From: CALECP01 sp964389925
GTDB lineage: Bacteria > Chloroflexota > Anaerolineae > Promineifilales > Promineifilaceae
Length of the DNA: 64,000 nt
Direction: 5' to 3'
NCBI GenBank assembly: GCA_964389925.1
Contig: CAYMGE010000012.1
Location: forward strand, 1-64,000
Each line of letters starts with the position of its first letter. Position 1 is the stretch's first letter. Of this stretch, positions 34,884 through 44,068 are shown one piece after another. The translations under genes were made by a program, and so were the position numbers. The notes beneath the pieces are model-generated. The model did not search any database and had not been told where the DNA came from. It was given only the letters and a program-made list of their open reading frames with translations.

Positions 34884-35654
34884 ATGAACGTATTAGTTAG
34901 TGTGAAACGAGTTCCCGCAACGGGAGCAAAAATTACCCTCGCGGCCGACGAGCAGATGATCGACACGAGCTATCTGTCGTTTACGGTCAGCCCACATGAG
35001 GAGTGTGCCGTCGAGGAGGCGGTGCAGATCGTCAAGAAGCATGGCGGCAAATCGACTGTATTGACGCTAGGCGAGCCAGATGCGGAAGCTCAATTGCGCT
35101 ATGCGATGGCAATGGGCGTGGATGCGGCCGTGCATGTCGTGACAGAGGAAGGGGAAGATTGGGGACCTATTCCAACAGCAGAGGCATTGACACAGGTGAT
35201 CCGCGATGTGGAGGCAAAGGGTGAAAAGTTTGATCTGCTGCTGTTTGGGAATGAATCGGCCGATTCCGGCGGTTATCAGGTCGGCATCCGCGTCGCCCAT
35301 GCGCTCGGACTCCCCTGCGTCACGGGTGTGAAATCAATCGAGTTTGAAGATGATAAGGTGATTGCCAAACGTGAAGCTGGCGGCGGTGGCTGGGAAATCT
35401 ACGAAGTGCCAATGCCCGCGATGATTACCGTTAAAGAAGGGCTGAACCTGCCACGCTATCCATCCGTTCCGGGTCGGCTACGGGCAAAGCGCAAGAAAGT
35501 TGAGACAGTGCGCTATGAACGCGGTGAGGATGGCTTAAAGAAAGTGCGTCTGCTAACCCCACCAGACGATGGCAGTCAAGTTGAAATTTTGGGGCATGGG
35601 CCTGATGCGGCCGCAAAAGTCGTCGATTTGTTGGAACAGTTGGAGCTGACATGA
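34884..35654 (+). CDS. etfB: electron transfer flavoprotein beta subunit
   Basis: 256 residues starting MNVLVSVKRVPATGAKITLA. The ETF-beta signature is visible as VKEGLNLPRYPSVPGRLRAK, and LLFGNESADSGGYQVG is the conserved AMP-binding region. It forms a heterodimer with EtfA and accepts electrons from the dehydrogenase upstream. It overlaps etfA by 4 bases. Confidence 0.94.
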   Translation: MNVLVSVKRVPATGAKITLAADEQMIDTSYLSFTVSPHEECAVEEAVQIVKKHGGKSTVLTLGEPDAEAQLRYAMAMGVDAAVHVVTEEGEDWGPIPTAEALTQVIRDVEAKGEKFDLLLFGNESADSGGYQVGIRVAHALGLPCVTGVKSIEFEDDKVIAKREAGGGGWEIYEVPMPAMITVKEGLNLPRYPSVPGRLRAKRKKVETVRYERGEDGLKKVRLLTPPDDGSQVEILGHGPDAAAKVVDLLEQLELT

Positions 35655-36622
35655 TTTTAACATTGATTGAACACGAACAAGATGTCATCAACAAAGCGAC
35701 GCTAGAGGCGTTGACGTTTGCGCGTGGGCTAGCAGCAGAGGCAGATGTCCCGCTCACAGCCTTGCTCTGCGGCGGTGATGTCTATGAATTTGAAGATGTG
35801 TTGACAGAGTACGGGGTTGCAACCGTTTATCATAGCGATGATGATCGTCTCGATGAGTTTGCGCCCGACGCATGGGCGGCGTGCATTGCACACGTCATCG
35901 ACGAAGAAGACGTAACGGCGGTGATTACAGGCGGAACGGAACGTGCCAATGAAGTATTGGGGCGAGCGGCTGCGCGGCTCAACATGCCGATGTGCGCGAA
36001 TGTCTTATCGGCCGAAATCGACGACGACACCTGTACCGTCCAGCGCGTGCGCTGGGGCGGCAGTCTATTTGAGGATGCCACGCTCGATGGTGATGTCAAG
36101 CTGATGTCGGTTGCCCTGCACTCGCTCGAAGGCGTGCCAGAAGAAGGTGAAGACGAAGTCGAAATTGAGGATATTGACGTTGAGTTTGGCGACAATGACT
36201 TTTTGGTGAAGATAGTCGACCGAGTCGTCCCTGAGAAAGAAGGTATTTCGCTGGCAGATGCGCCTGTCGTCGTCAGCGGCGGTCGTGGCGTGGGCGGCGA
36301 GAAGGCGTTTGATCCGCTCTATGAGTTGGCTGAGTTGCTTGAGGGAGCTGTAGGGTGTTCGCGTGCCGTAACGAATCATGGCTGGCAACCACACGCCAAT
36401 CAGGTTGGACAGACCGGCGTGCGCGTTGCGCCGACAATCTACTTTGCCTGTGGCATCAGCGGTGCGAGTCAGCACATGGCTGGTTGTGCTGGCAGCAAAT
36501 ATATTTTAACCATCAACAAAGACCCCGAAGCACCAATTTTGGCGCGGTCACACTATGCGGTGATAGGGGATTTGCATGAGGTTGTGCCGGCGATTTCGGC
36601 CGAAATCAAGGCACGTCGTTAA
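35651..36622 (+). CDS. etfA: electron transfer flavoprotein alpha subunit
   Basis: 323 residues. The C-terminal FAD-binding domain is clear: VVSGGRGVGGEKAFDPLYEL, then NHGWQPHANQVGQTGVRVAP and IYFACGISGASQHMAG. The N-terminal domain is acidic. Electrons would move on to the quinone pool through an ETF:quinone oxidoreductase that is not in this window. Last gene of the operon, followed by a strong terminator. Confidence 0.94.
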   Translation: MILTLIEHEQDVINKATLEALTFARGLAAEADVPLTALLCGGDVYEFEDVLTEYGVATVYHSDDDRLDEFAPDAWAACIAHVIDEEDVTAVITGGTERANEVLGRAAARLNMPMCANVLSAEIDDDTCTVQRVRWGGSLFEDATLDGDVKLMSVALHSLEGVPEEGEDEVEIEDIDVEFGDNDFLVKIVDRVVPEKEGISLADAPVVVSGGRGVGGEKAFDPLYELAELLEGAVGCSRAVTNHGWQPHANQVGQTGVRVAPTIYFACGISGASQHMAGCAGSKYILTINKDPEAPILARSHYAVIGDLHEVVPAISAEIKARR

Positions 36623-36650
36623 GACACTACTACACACCCATCAACTCAAC

Positions 36651-36678
36651 AAAAACCCGCTGTGACAGCGGGTTTTTT
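36651..36678 (+). terminator. Rho-independent terminator after etfA
   Basis: AACCCGCT and AGCGGGTT form an 8-bp GC-rich stem with a five-base loop, followed by TTTTTT. Confidence 0.9.
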
Positions 36679-36871
36679 ATTGTAAATCAGCTTCGTAATT
36701 GTTTGTAATCATTTTGTCATCTACTTCTCGTTTAGGCTAATCTGTCTCCTGTTATCCTTGCGACATAATGTAATGAGACAACCTCTCTAATACACAACCA
36801 AAAAATCGTTGAGTTCCTATAGGACAATGCGCGCCCTTAACGGTTTTTTCCAGCAAGTAAGGAAGAAACTG

Positions 36872-37027
36872 ATGTCAACGATTAAAAAACAACAAAAACG
36901 AGTTCTACTTTGGGTTGCGGCAGCTTTGTTTGCCTTTAGTTTGGCAAGTGCGCCTGTTATGACGGGATCGGCCGAAGCTGCCTGTTCAGTTTATTGTGTT
37001 GGGACAACCGGTCTTGGCGGTGACTAA
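36872..37027 (+). CDS. 51-residue exported Cys/Gly peptide
   Basis: A tiny gene with AAGGAAG placed six bases ahead of the ATG. The product has a basic start (MSTIKKQQKR), a hydrophobic helix (VLLWVAAALFAFSLA) and a good signal-peptidase site (AEA before ACS). Cleavage would release a 15-residue peptide, ACSVYCVGTTGLGGD, with two cysteines and a glycine-rich tail. A longer reading from 36809 is open but lacks a proper ribosome site. It lies tail-to-tail with a TPR protein gene that follows an HTH-NB-ARC gene, the setting expected for a signalling peptide or a small ribosomally made modified peptide. No homologue recognised. Confidence 0.72.
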   Translation: MSTIKKQQKRVLLWVAAALFAFSLASAPVMTGSAEAACSVYCVGTTGLGGD

Positions 37028-37054
37028 ATAGACTAAAGTCCTTATAAGATACGC

Positions 37055-38287
37055 TCAACGGGAGGCATCATCTGCCTCCCGTTTTTGCATAATTCTTGCT
37101 CGCATCTGTCTGTAGTCAACGAACCATTTCTCTTGCTGAATATCCCTATCAATATCTTCTAACAATTGAATAGCCTGATCAAGATAGTCAATCGCAGTAG
37201 CGAGCTTCCCCTGTCCTGCATAACTCTCCCCAATCGTCCCAATGACGTTTGCATACTCCCCCATATTGCCTAGCTCCTCCCATAGTGCTGCACTCTTCTT
37301 CAATATGGCTCGTCCCTCACTGAATTCTCGTTGCTTGATTAAGACATTACCTAGATTGTTAAAATTGGTTGCTTGTAAGTCGACGTAACCAGCCCTCTCT
37401 AAACTAGATGTGTCTATCGAGCGAAAGACGCTCGCCGCATCCTGCCACCGCTCTAATACATAATAAGCCGTTCCTAACGAGTTAGTTGTCTTTACTGCAT
37501 CAATTTTTACACCTAGCTTTATTTGTAACTCTCTCGCCTCTTGCAAATAAGCGATGGCTTTTTCTAGCTCATTTAGGTTGATATGCAGCGTTCCTAGATT
37601 ATGCAGAACACGTGAATGATTCAGAGACGCATCTATTTTTTTGTAATTGGCAAGAGCTTGCTCAAAATAGCGTCTCGCCAAATGCAGGTTCCCTTTGTAA
37701 AAGTAATGCAGGTGACCAAGGTTATTATCCATCTGAGCGGTTAAGCGTGCGTCATTTTGAGCGAGAACAAGTTCGTAATTCTCCTTTGTCAAATATGTTT
37801 CGACCTGTATAGGAGCGCGTTTGCCTAGATAGCAAGCAGCTAAACCGACAATCGCTTTTGCGTATGATTGAAAGTCGTTTTGCAACTCGGCCGAGTGTAG
37901 AACCTTCTCATAAACCTCAATCGAGGCATCGTACTTGTGTTCAAGGCGCAAGAAGGTGCCTATGTGCAGGTGCAGGGCGTGATAAATGTCAGGATCAGCA
38001 TCGCCATTTTGCACCAATGTCTCGCTTAAGACAAATACCCATTCCGACCAATTGTTACACTGTTCGGCAAAGCGAAATGCAGAGATTGCGAACTGTGCAG
38101 CCTCTTGGGCTGTTTCCGTCTCTTTTGAAGCGAGCCGAACTGCACGACAAACGAGCAAAAATTTGTTTTGATATTGTCTGAGCTGCTCACTTGAGGCTCC
38201 CTCAATTTTTTCACGCCAATACCCTAAATTGAGCTTAATGCTGCGAACAAAACGGGCGTAGCCAGATTTCTTTGCTTGTTTTTGCAT
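37055..38287 (-). CDS. TPR protein, probable helical sensor partner
   Basis: About 410 residues (MQKQAKKSGYARF start at 38287; a TTG 18 bases upstream is also open). Nearly the whole chain is tetratricopeptide repeats, for example NDFQSYAKAIVGLAACYLGK, ARLTAQMDNNLGHLHYFYKG and HSRVLHNLGTLHINLNELEK. It has no HTH and no enzymatic domain. It follows the HTH-NB-ARC gene after about 20 bases, so the two together look like one split STAND regulator, with this chain as the ligand-binding superhelix. Peptide-binding TPR receptors are known in RRNPP regulators; here the adjacent exported peptide is the obvious candidate ligand, which is inference. Confidence 0.85.
   Translation of the reverse strand: MQKQAKKSGYARFVRSIKLNLGYWREKIEGASSEQLRQYQNKFLLVCRAVRLASKETETAQEAAQFAISAFRFAEQCNNWSEWVFVLSETLVQNGDADPDIYHALHLHIGTFLRLEHKYDASIEVYEKVLHSAELQNDFQSYAKAIVGLAACYLGKRAPIQVETYLTKENYELVLAQNDARLTAQMDNNLGHLHYFYKGNLHLARRYFEQALANYKKIDASLNHSRVLHNLGTLHINLNELEKAIAYLQEARELQIKLGVKIDAVKTTNSLGTAYYVLERWQDAASVFRSIDTSSLERAGYVDLQATNFNNLGNVLIKQREFSEGRAILKKSAALWEELGNMGEYANVIGTIGESYAGQGKLATAIDYLDQAIQLLEDIDRDIQQEKWFVDYRQMRARIMQKREADDASR
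37058..37086. terminator. bidirectional terminator between convergent genes
   Basis: ACGGGAGGCA, loop TCATC, TGCCTCCCGT: a perfect 10-bp stem with TTTTT on the plus side. It serves the peptide gene and also contains the last codons and stop of the TPR gene on the other strand. Confidence 0.85.
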
Positions 38288-38308
38288 AACAGACTGTATA
38301 CACAAAGC

Positions 38309-39721
38309 CTAACTAAAGTCAAAGCTGCCACCAATAATTTCCGTTTGCAAAAATGTCATTGTGAGGCGATGGATTCCATAAAGACGTTGTCTGTAATCAC
38401 CACGTACTTCGATCAAGGAGCGATTGAGCAGATCGGTGATCGCTGCCCAAATCGTGCCATTGGTTAAGCCACTCACCGCCTCTAACTGCTCGACCTCCCC
38501 ACCCTCTTCGCCCACTAACGGCATTGCTTGCAGCAAGTCGCGTGCGTTATCCGTTAACGTCTGCCATGCTTGCCAATAGATGCGTGTATACATTTTGCCG
38601 ACATCATCTGTTGTATCCCCCTGATACAAATTCTTCAAGACATGGGTGAGCGGCATAAACGACACTAAGCTGACGACGAGCTTCAAAGCCAGTGGGTTCC
38701 CCCCTGTGGCTTCGTAAATATCAGCGATCACGCTTTCAACATCGTTGGCAAAGTCATGTAGCTTTCTTTCCTTTGCCTGTTGTTTAATCAATTTTGCCGC
38801 ATCCTTTTCGGATAGCTCGCTCAAATCATAGGACAAAATCGCGGCTTGCCCCGTCAGGCGTGTTCGCGTCGTCACCAAAAACTTGCTCATGCTGCCTGCC
38901 CAACTGCCGAGGTGTTGCAACAGAACGCTTGTGTCAGCATTTGTTTCAACATTGTCAATGACGACAAAATAGGGATTTTGGGTGAGGACACTGCGAATGC
39001 GCTGATGTCGCTCATCACGGACAAGCGGCTCTTTGAGGTCTGGCAGGAGTTTACGCACCAACTCGGCCGATACCACATCAAGAATCAGGTCAGACGTAAT
39101 TGATGAGCCGTTAATCAGCGTCGAATCAATATGTAGCCAGATGATATTGTCGAAATAGAAGTGAGGAATGATTGCGCGAACGGCCGAGTCCGCAAGGCTA
39201 GTTTTGCCAATCCCGCCAATCCCCGTGATGCAAATAACATTATGCCCTGATGGATTTGCCAACTGTGCCACGAGATCGGGCTGTATCTTGTCAAACCCAA
39301 ATAGTTGCTTGTAGCTTGGCGTTGGCAAGGAACGCTCGATCTCCTCTTGTAATTGCGCTCTAAGTTCCTCTTCCTGCCCACTCAGAATTTTCCAGAGGTT
39401 GGTAATCGCCTCACGTTGCCGTCGATTCAGTTGATCATCACCTAAACCTAAAGAGTTTGCAGTGCGATTGATAGAGCTACCGTCATGAAATCGCTTCTGC
39501 AATATCTCAGCTTCAACCTCATTACGCATCTTTAATCTGTTCACACCATCATGCAAGACTTTATTTGTGGCAAACCGCTGCTGTAACTGATTTGCTTTTT
39601 GATCCAACTGCCTCCGTACAAGCATGGAGTCGTTAAGCAACGATTCCGGTTTTTCGCTATTCTTGTGCCAGCCCTTCAGTGCGGCATAAACTTGCGCTCT
39701 TGATATCTTCTTCTGTTTCAT
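38309..39721 (-). CDS. HTH-NB-ARC STAND ATPase
   Basis: About 470 residues. The N-terminal 100 or so are helical with a sigma-region-4-like HTH (EILQKRFHDGSSINRTANSL, then RRQREAITNLW). The NB-ARC core (about 140-400) has Walker A ITGIGGIGKTSLADS, Walker B YFVVIDNVE, RNBS-B-like KFLVTTRTRL and the GGNPLALKL motif, followed by a winged helix (GTIWAAITDLLNRSLIEVRG). STAND ATPases act as ligand-switched oligomers. The usual C-terminal repeat sensor is missing and is instead encoded by the next gene. Start at 39721 with AGGGA just ahead; a TTG at 39748 is rejected. Confidence 0.87.
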   Translation of the reverse strand: MKQKKISRAQVYAALKGWHKNSEKPESLLNDSMLVRRQLDQKANQLQQRFATNKVLHDGVNRLKMRNEVEAEILQKRFHDGSSINRTANSLGLGDDQLNRRQREAITNLWKILSGQEEELRAQLQEEIERSLPTPSYKQLFGFDKIQPDLVAQLANPSGHNVICITGIGGIGKTSLADSAVRAIIPHFYFDNIIWLHIDSTLINGSSITSDLILDVVSAELVRKLLPDLKEPLVRDERHQRIRSVLTQNPYFVVIDNVETNADTSVLLQHLGSWAGSMSKFLVTTRTRLTGQAAILSYDLSELSEKDAAKLIKQQAKERKLHDFANDVESVIADIYEATGGNPLALKLVVSLVSFMPLTHVLKNLYQGDTTDDVGKMYTRIYWQAWQTLTDNARDLLQAMPLVGEEGGEVEQLEAVSGLTNGTIWAAITDLLNRSLIEVRGDYRQRLYGIHRLTMTFLQTEIIGGSFDFS

Positions 39722-40068
39722 CGCATCCCTGTTGATTGAAGCGTTCAACTTTCAAGCATTACAATTACTAGATCGTACCATAAAATTTAGCGTTATCGCT
39801 AGAAAAGACAGAAGCTCACAGAGCTAACGGTAACATTTGCAGAAAAAATCTTTTATACTATATGCCGTCCGTAGCCATTGTGTCGTGCTTGATGGTGCGA
39901 GGCGTGTTTTTAACCAGAACATCATTTCTTGAAGTTTAAGAGCGAAGGTGAAATACGATCTCGATTGAGAAAGATTCCTGATCTGATTCCAGTGTTCTTG
40001 GTCTTTACCCAACAGGTTTCTCTGTGTCAGCAAGTGTTGTCATCCTTCGTTAACAGGGGCGTTCATCA
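39722..40068. other. divergent intergenic region
   Basis: About 345 bases between the NB-ARC gene (minus) and the DJ-1-like gene (plus). On the minus strand TGGTACGAT is a possible extended -10 for the NB-ARC gene. An ORF on the minus strand (39824-40033) has no ribosome site or recognisable sequence. Nothing else stands out. Confidence 0.4.
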
Positions 40069-40545
40069 ATGAAACAAGAAGCAAGAGATAGCGGCACCGC
40101 AGCCATTTTATTAGCCAAAGGCTTTGACGAAAAGTTTGTCAATCACTGTGTTGCTGAGTTGCGTGAAGCTGGCATTCGCACCTATTTGGTAGGTCTTACA
40201 CAACTGGTGAGAAGTTGGCACGGCGTTCAAATCCGCATGGATAAACTATTGCGTCAGATTTCATCGACAAGTAATATGAAACTGCTCGTGATCCCCGGTC
40301 GTTCCAACTGCGTGACCAGACTGAGCTTAGACCCGCAGGTTCCAGAGATTGTGCGGCATGTGTTGTCTCAAGAGGGGTGGGTGGCGGTAACACAATCGGC
40401 CGAAGCCACCCTAGAACGCCAAAAACACGAGTTCCCCCCTAACATGCAAATTTTACCCGCAGGCGTTTGTGAAACACGGCAACTGCACCAGCGCGAGCAA
40501 GACGATTGCACATTCATCCAGTCACTTATACGCCACCTACAGTAA
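40069..40545 (+). CDS. DJ-1/PfpI-like protein without the usual nucleophile
   Basis: 158 residues. The Rossmann-like order of DJ-1/PfpI proteins is visible: AAILLAKGFDEKFVNHCVAE, LREAGIRTYLVGL, NMKLLVIPGRSNCVTRLSLD and VPEIVRHVLSQEGWVAVTQS. The nucleophile elbow that normally reads AxCxG after the V-A strand is replaced by VTQSAEA, so classic Cys chemistry is unlikely. GGGG-type ribosome site before the ATG. It lies upstream of the first BTAD regulator with its own promoter between. Function unknown; a ligand-sensing role is possible. Confidence 0.68.
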   Translation: MKQEARDSGTAAILLAKGFDEKFVNHCVAELREAGIRTYLVGLTQLVRSWHGVQIRMDKLLRQISSTSNMKLLVIPGRSNCVTRLSLDPQVPEIVRHVLSQEGWVAVTQSAEATLERQKHEFPPNMQILPAGVCETRQLHQREQDDCTFIQSLIRHLQ

Positions 40546-40646
40546 CAAACATCTAGCACTTACCGCCATTTTGGCTTTTTCATCAATCGTCAGCTTTTCT
40601 CCTTCCTGACAACCAAGAAAGCAGCTTTGCCGAAACATCTCTCAAG

Positions 40647-40675
40647 TTGTAAATTGGCGAGGTTCCACTTACAAT
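40647..40675 (+). promoter_or_regulatory. promoter of the first BTAD regulator, leaderless type
   Basis: TTGTAA (40647-40652), 17-base spacer, TACAAT (40670-40675). The ATG at 40682 follows after six bases, so the mRNA should start at the start codon. Confidence 0.65.
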
Positions 40676-40681
40676 GAGCGC

Positions 40682-43600
40682 ATGGATAGCCTAAACATTC
40701 GAGTACTTGGTGCGCTGCATGTCGAGCGCAATGGTCAGTTAGTGACAGATTTTAAGACAGATGCAACCCGCGCTCTGCTGGGGTTGCTTGCGTTTCACAA
40801 CGGCGTACAGCGACGGGATGTGCTGGCGACACGGCTTGCGTCAGAGGGGAAAACCAACTCGGCCGCCCTCAAATACCTGCGCCTCAATCTCGACCGATTG
40901 CGCCGCGCACTGCAAGACCGCACGAGTGAACCAGCCTTTTTGGCGATTTCGCGCAAAGAGATCGGGCTGGCAGATCATGTGTGGGTCGATGCGCTGGCAT
41001 TTGAGCGTCTGCTTGCAGAAGTCGCCCAGCACCCACATCGTGAGGCGACTCAATGCCCGACCTGTTTAGCGAAGTTGACGGAAGCGGTCGCGCTGTATCG
41101 TGGGGATGTGCTGGCAGGGCTGAACTTTGAGAGCCCCGCATGGCAAACATGGCTGCGCGAGATCAGATCACAAAAGCAGCAACAGGCGATTGATGCGTTG
41201 ACCACATTGACGCAATGGCGGTACGAACAGGCCGCGCGTGGTCAGGGGGAGTGGCGCGAGGTGTTGGAGACGGCGCAGACGATTTTGCGCGTGGAGGCGT
41301 GGCACGAACAGGCGCACCGCTGGACGATGGAGGCGTTTTGGCAGATGGGGCAAGTTGGGGAGGCGATGGCGCAGTATGAGCAGTGTGCGGCGGCGTTGGA
41401 TGAGGCCTTGTCGATTGCACCAAATGAAGAGACAGAGGTTTTGCGGCAGCGGATTGCGGGGTTTGCGGATCGGGATTCGGCCGAAATCGACACCCCACAC
41501 AACCTCCCCGAAGCGCGAACGGCATTTTTCGGCCGATCCCACGAACTGACCCAACTACAAACGATGCTGACCGATCCTCTCTATCGTCTCATCTCCGTCG
41601 TCGGGGAGGGTGGTATGGGCAAATCGCGGCTGGCGCAAGAGGTGGGGTGGCAACTGCGGCCGAGCTTTCCCGATGGGGTCTGGTTTGTACCGCTGGCGGG
41701 GGTGACGACAAGCGACGGGACCATTGCCGCCATCGCCCAAGCCCTCGACTTCACCTTTCGGCAAGGGCCGCCGCCGCTGCAACAACTCTTGCGCTTTCTC
41801 CGTCACGCGGAACTGTTGCTGATTCTCGATAACTTTGAGCAGTTGGTTGATGAGTCAGAGGTTTTGTTGGAGATTCTGAACAAAGCGAGCGGGGTTGTCC
41901 TGCTGTGTACATCGCGCCAGATGCTCAACTTGACAGAGGAGATCGTGTTGCCATTGCGTGGGTTGGAAATGAAGAGGCGCGAGCGTAACCAGACGCTCGA
42001 CGTGATGCAGCCCGCGATTCAGCTTTTTGCGGCGCGGGCGCGGCGGTCGGATGCACGCTTTGTGCTGGATGATGAGACGGCTGAGACAGTTGAGCAGATC
42101 GCGCTGCTGTTGGAGGGGAATCCGCTGGGGTTGGAGTTGGCGGCATCTTGGGCAAGATCAAGGACGACGGAGCAGATATTGGTGGCGATTGAGGATTCGG
42201 CCGATTTCCTCGCCACGCGCCGTCGAGACATTCCCCAACGTCATCGCACGATGCGGGCTGTCTTTGAGACTTCTTGGGGGTTGTTATCGGCCGATGAGCA
42301 AGCACTCTATCCAAAGTTGACGCTCTTTCGTGGCGGCTTTTCCCTCGCGGCGGCCGTCGCCATCACCCAAGCAGATCGGGATATTTTGGATCAGCTGATC
42401 GAAAAGTCGATGCTACGCTTTGAGCGAGGACGTTACGACATCCACGAGTTGCTGCGCTCATTTGCAGGTGAGCATTTAATCGGCCGAATGCCAGTTGAAA
42501 CGGCATTTATCACCTACTATGCGGATTATTTGGAACATTATGGGAATGAGCTACTCGGATATAACGTGAAACAAGCAAGGTCGCATCTGCTGAGAGATGA
42601 AAGCAATATCCAGCAGATGTGGCATTATGCCATTCAGCATCAATCTGCTAAGTTGACAATATGTATAGACCATCTCGGCCGATATTATGGAATGGTTGGG
42701 CAGCCTCTCGTTTATCAGGCACTAATGAAACAAGCGATTGATATATTTGGTTCTGACACTCCATTTAACATCCGTTTGCATTATCTGATCGCTTCTACGG
42801 ACTATTTGAATCATTCAGAAGTGGAAGCGCAATTGCGAGAGCTTTATCGCGTTAATCCGACTGCGCTCTGTTGTATATGTTTAGGACGTTCGCTGATTCG
42901 AACAGGGAAGATGGCGGAGGCTGTTGACTTTTTAGAGGAAAGCATTGAAAAAGCTCGTACAACGGGACAACCTCGTATTGAGACGCAGGCATTACATCAG
43001 TTAGGGATTGCGACACAGATTGGCACAGATGACAATGAAGCAACGCTCAAACATTTTACGGCTGCGGTAAGGCGTGCCCATTCCGCTGGCTTGGTCTATG
43101 ATGAGTCATTTTTATTGATTGATCTTGGTCAAATCTATTATTTACAGGATGCTCCCGACCAAGCATTAGAGGTACTAGACAGAGGACTCGCCCTAGCGAA
43201 ACGACTTGATGCTTGGTTGCCTATGCTAACAGCGCTGCACATATTGGCGAGTGTGACCAGCGAGCTAAGACAGTTCACCCTTGCTACACGCTATTTCAAG
43301 GAAGCAACTGCACAGGCAGAGATACTGGATGATAGTTTTCATCTAAGCATGATACGTCAAAATATGGCGCGACAACTGCTTCGTCAAGGCCAACTGACAG
43401 AAGCGGAAAAGATACTGCAACGCGAGATAAATCAGTTTCGACAGCTTAACGATACATATAATGAATCGTTCGGCATGAGATTCTTGGGAAGTGTTTTCTA
43501 TGCTCAAAATAAACCCGCACGCGCTCTGGAATGCTTTGAGTCATCGCTCAATCTGATGGGCGAGTCCGTGCTAGGCAAATCAGATGGATGGTTTGTGATG

Positions 43601-44068
43601 GGAAATGCACTAATAGCATTGGAGCGATTAGACGAGGCAGCGCACTATTTTGAACAGGCTATTGTGCTTAATCAGCAAAGTGGAAAACCGCAATGTGTGG
43701 CAGAGTGCCAAATCGGGTTGGCGGAAGTGCGTTGGCGACAACACAGACGCGCCGAGCTGCTGGCTGCCGCTCAACCAGCAGCGACATTCGTCGATAGCGG
43801 ACATTCTCTATTTGGCTGCCGCGATGATTTGCAGATGTTGTGGCGGCTGTATGTTGTGTTAGAGGAACCGCGCTGGTTGGAACAGGCACACGCGCTGTTG
43901 ATGGAACGCGCCGCACAGTTTGGGGATGGCACGCCCGAACAACACACCTATCTGCACAATCTGCCCGTGCATCGCCGTATATTGGAACGTACCACAGGCA
44001 TCCTTGCCTGTCCGCCACTCGCAGATAGCCCTGTCTGCGATACGCCTTTGGTGTTGCACAAAATGTAA
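40682..44068 (+). CDS. SARP-like BTAD-NB-ARC-TPR transcriptional regulator
   Basis: 1128 residues with AfsR-like architecture. An OmpR-type winged helix (about 1-95, NIRVLGALHVERNG onward) is followed by a bacterial transcriptional activation domain (about 105-260, with ALYRGDVLAGLNFESPAW). An NB-ARC ATPase follows (about 280-590; Walker A VVGEGGMGKSRLAQE, Walker B LLLILDNFEQLV, GNPLGLELAA), and about 500 residues of TPR close the protein. It would be an ATP-gated DNA-binding activator whose TPR part senses a ligand or partner. Codon use and TCGGCCGA content resemble the neighbours in the first half, with a more AT-rich second half (42500-43700). A close architectural relative follows. Confidence 0.9.
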   Translation: MDSLNIRVLGALHVERNGQLVTDFKTDATRALLGLLAFHNGVQRRDVLATRLASEGKTNSAALKYLRLNLDRLRRALQDRTSEPAFLAISRKEIGLADHVWVDALAFERLLAEVAQHPHREATQCPTCLAKLTEAVALYRGDVLAGLNFESPAWQTWLREIRSQKQQQAIDALTTLTQWRYEQAARGQGEWREVLETAQTILRVEAWHEQAHRWTMEAFWQMGQVGEAMAQYEQCAAALDEALSIAPNEETEVLRQRIAGFADRDSAEIDTPHNLPEARTAFFGRSHELTQLQTMLTDPLYRLISVVGEGGMGKSRLAQEVGWQLRPSFPDGVWFVPLAGVTTSDGTIAAIAQALDFTFRQGPPPLQQLLRFLRHAELLLILDNFEQLVDESEVLLEILNKASGVVLLCTSRQMLNLTEEIVLPLRGLEMKRRERNQTLDVMQPAIQLFAARARRSDARFVLDDETAETVEQIALLLEGNPLGLELAASWARSRTTEQILVAIEDSADFLATRRRDIPQRHRTMRAVFETSWGLLSADEQALYPKLTLFRGGFSLAAAVAITQADRDILDQLIEKSMLRFERGRYDIHELLRSFAGEHLIGRMPVETAFITYYADYLEHYGNELLGYNVKQARSHLLRDESNIQQMWHYAIQHQSAKLTICIDHLGRYYGMVGQPLVYQALMKQAIDIFGSDTPFNIRLHYLIASTDYLNHSEVEAQLRELYRVNPTALCCICLGRSLIRTGKMAEAVDFLEESIEKARTTGQPRIETQALHQLGIATQIGTDDNEATLKHFTAAVRRAHSAGLVYDESFLLIDLGQIYYLQDAPDQALEVLDRGLALAKRLDAWLPMLTALHILASVTSELRQFTLATRYFKEATAQAEILDDSFHLSMIRQNMARQLLRQGQLTEAEKILQREINQFRQLNDTYNESFGMRFLGSVFYAQNKPARALECFESSLNLMGESVLGKSDGWFVMGNALIALERLDEAAHYFEQAIVLNQQSGKPQCVAECQIGLAEVRWRQHRRAELLAAAQPAATFVDSGHSLFGCRDDLQMLWRLYVVLEEPRWLEQAHALLMERAAQFGDGTPEQHTYLHNLPVHRRILERTTGILACPPLADSPVCDTPLVLHKM

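Noticed and set aside
39824..40033. 69-residue minus-strand ORF between the NB-ARC and DJ-1-like genes
   Set aside because: No ribosome site, no recognisable features, and it overlaps the probable promoter region.
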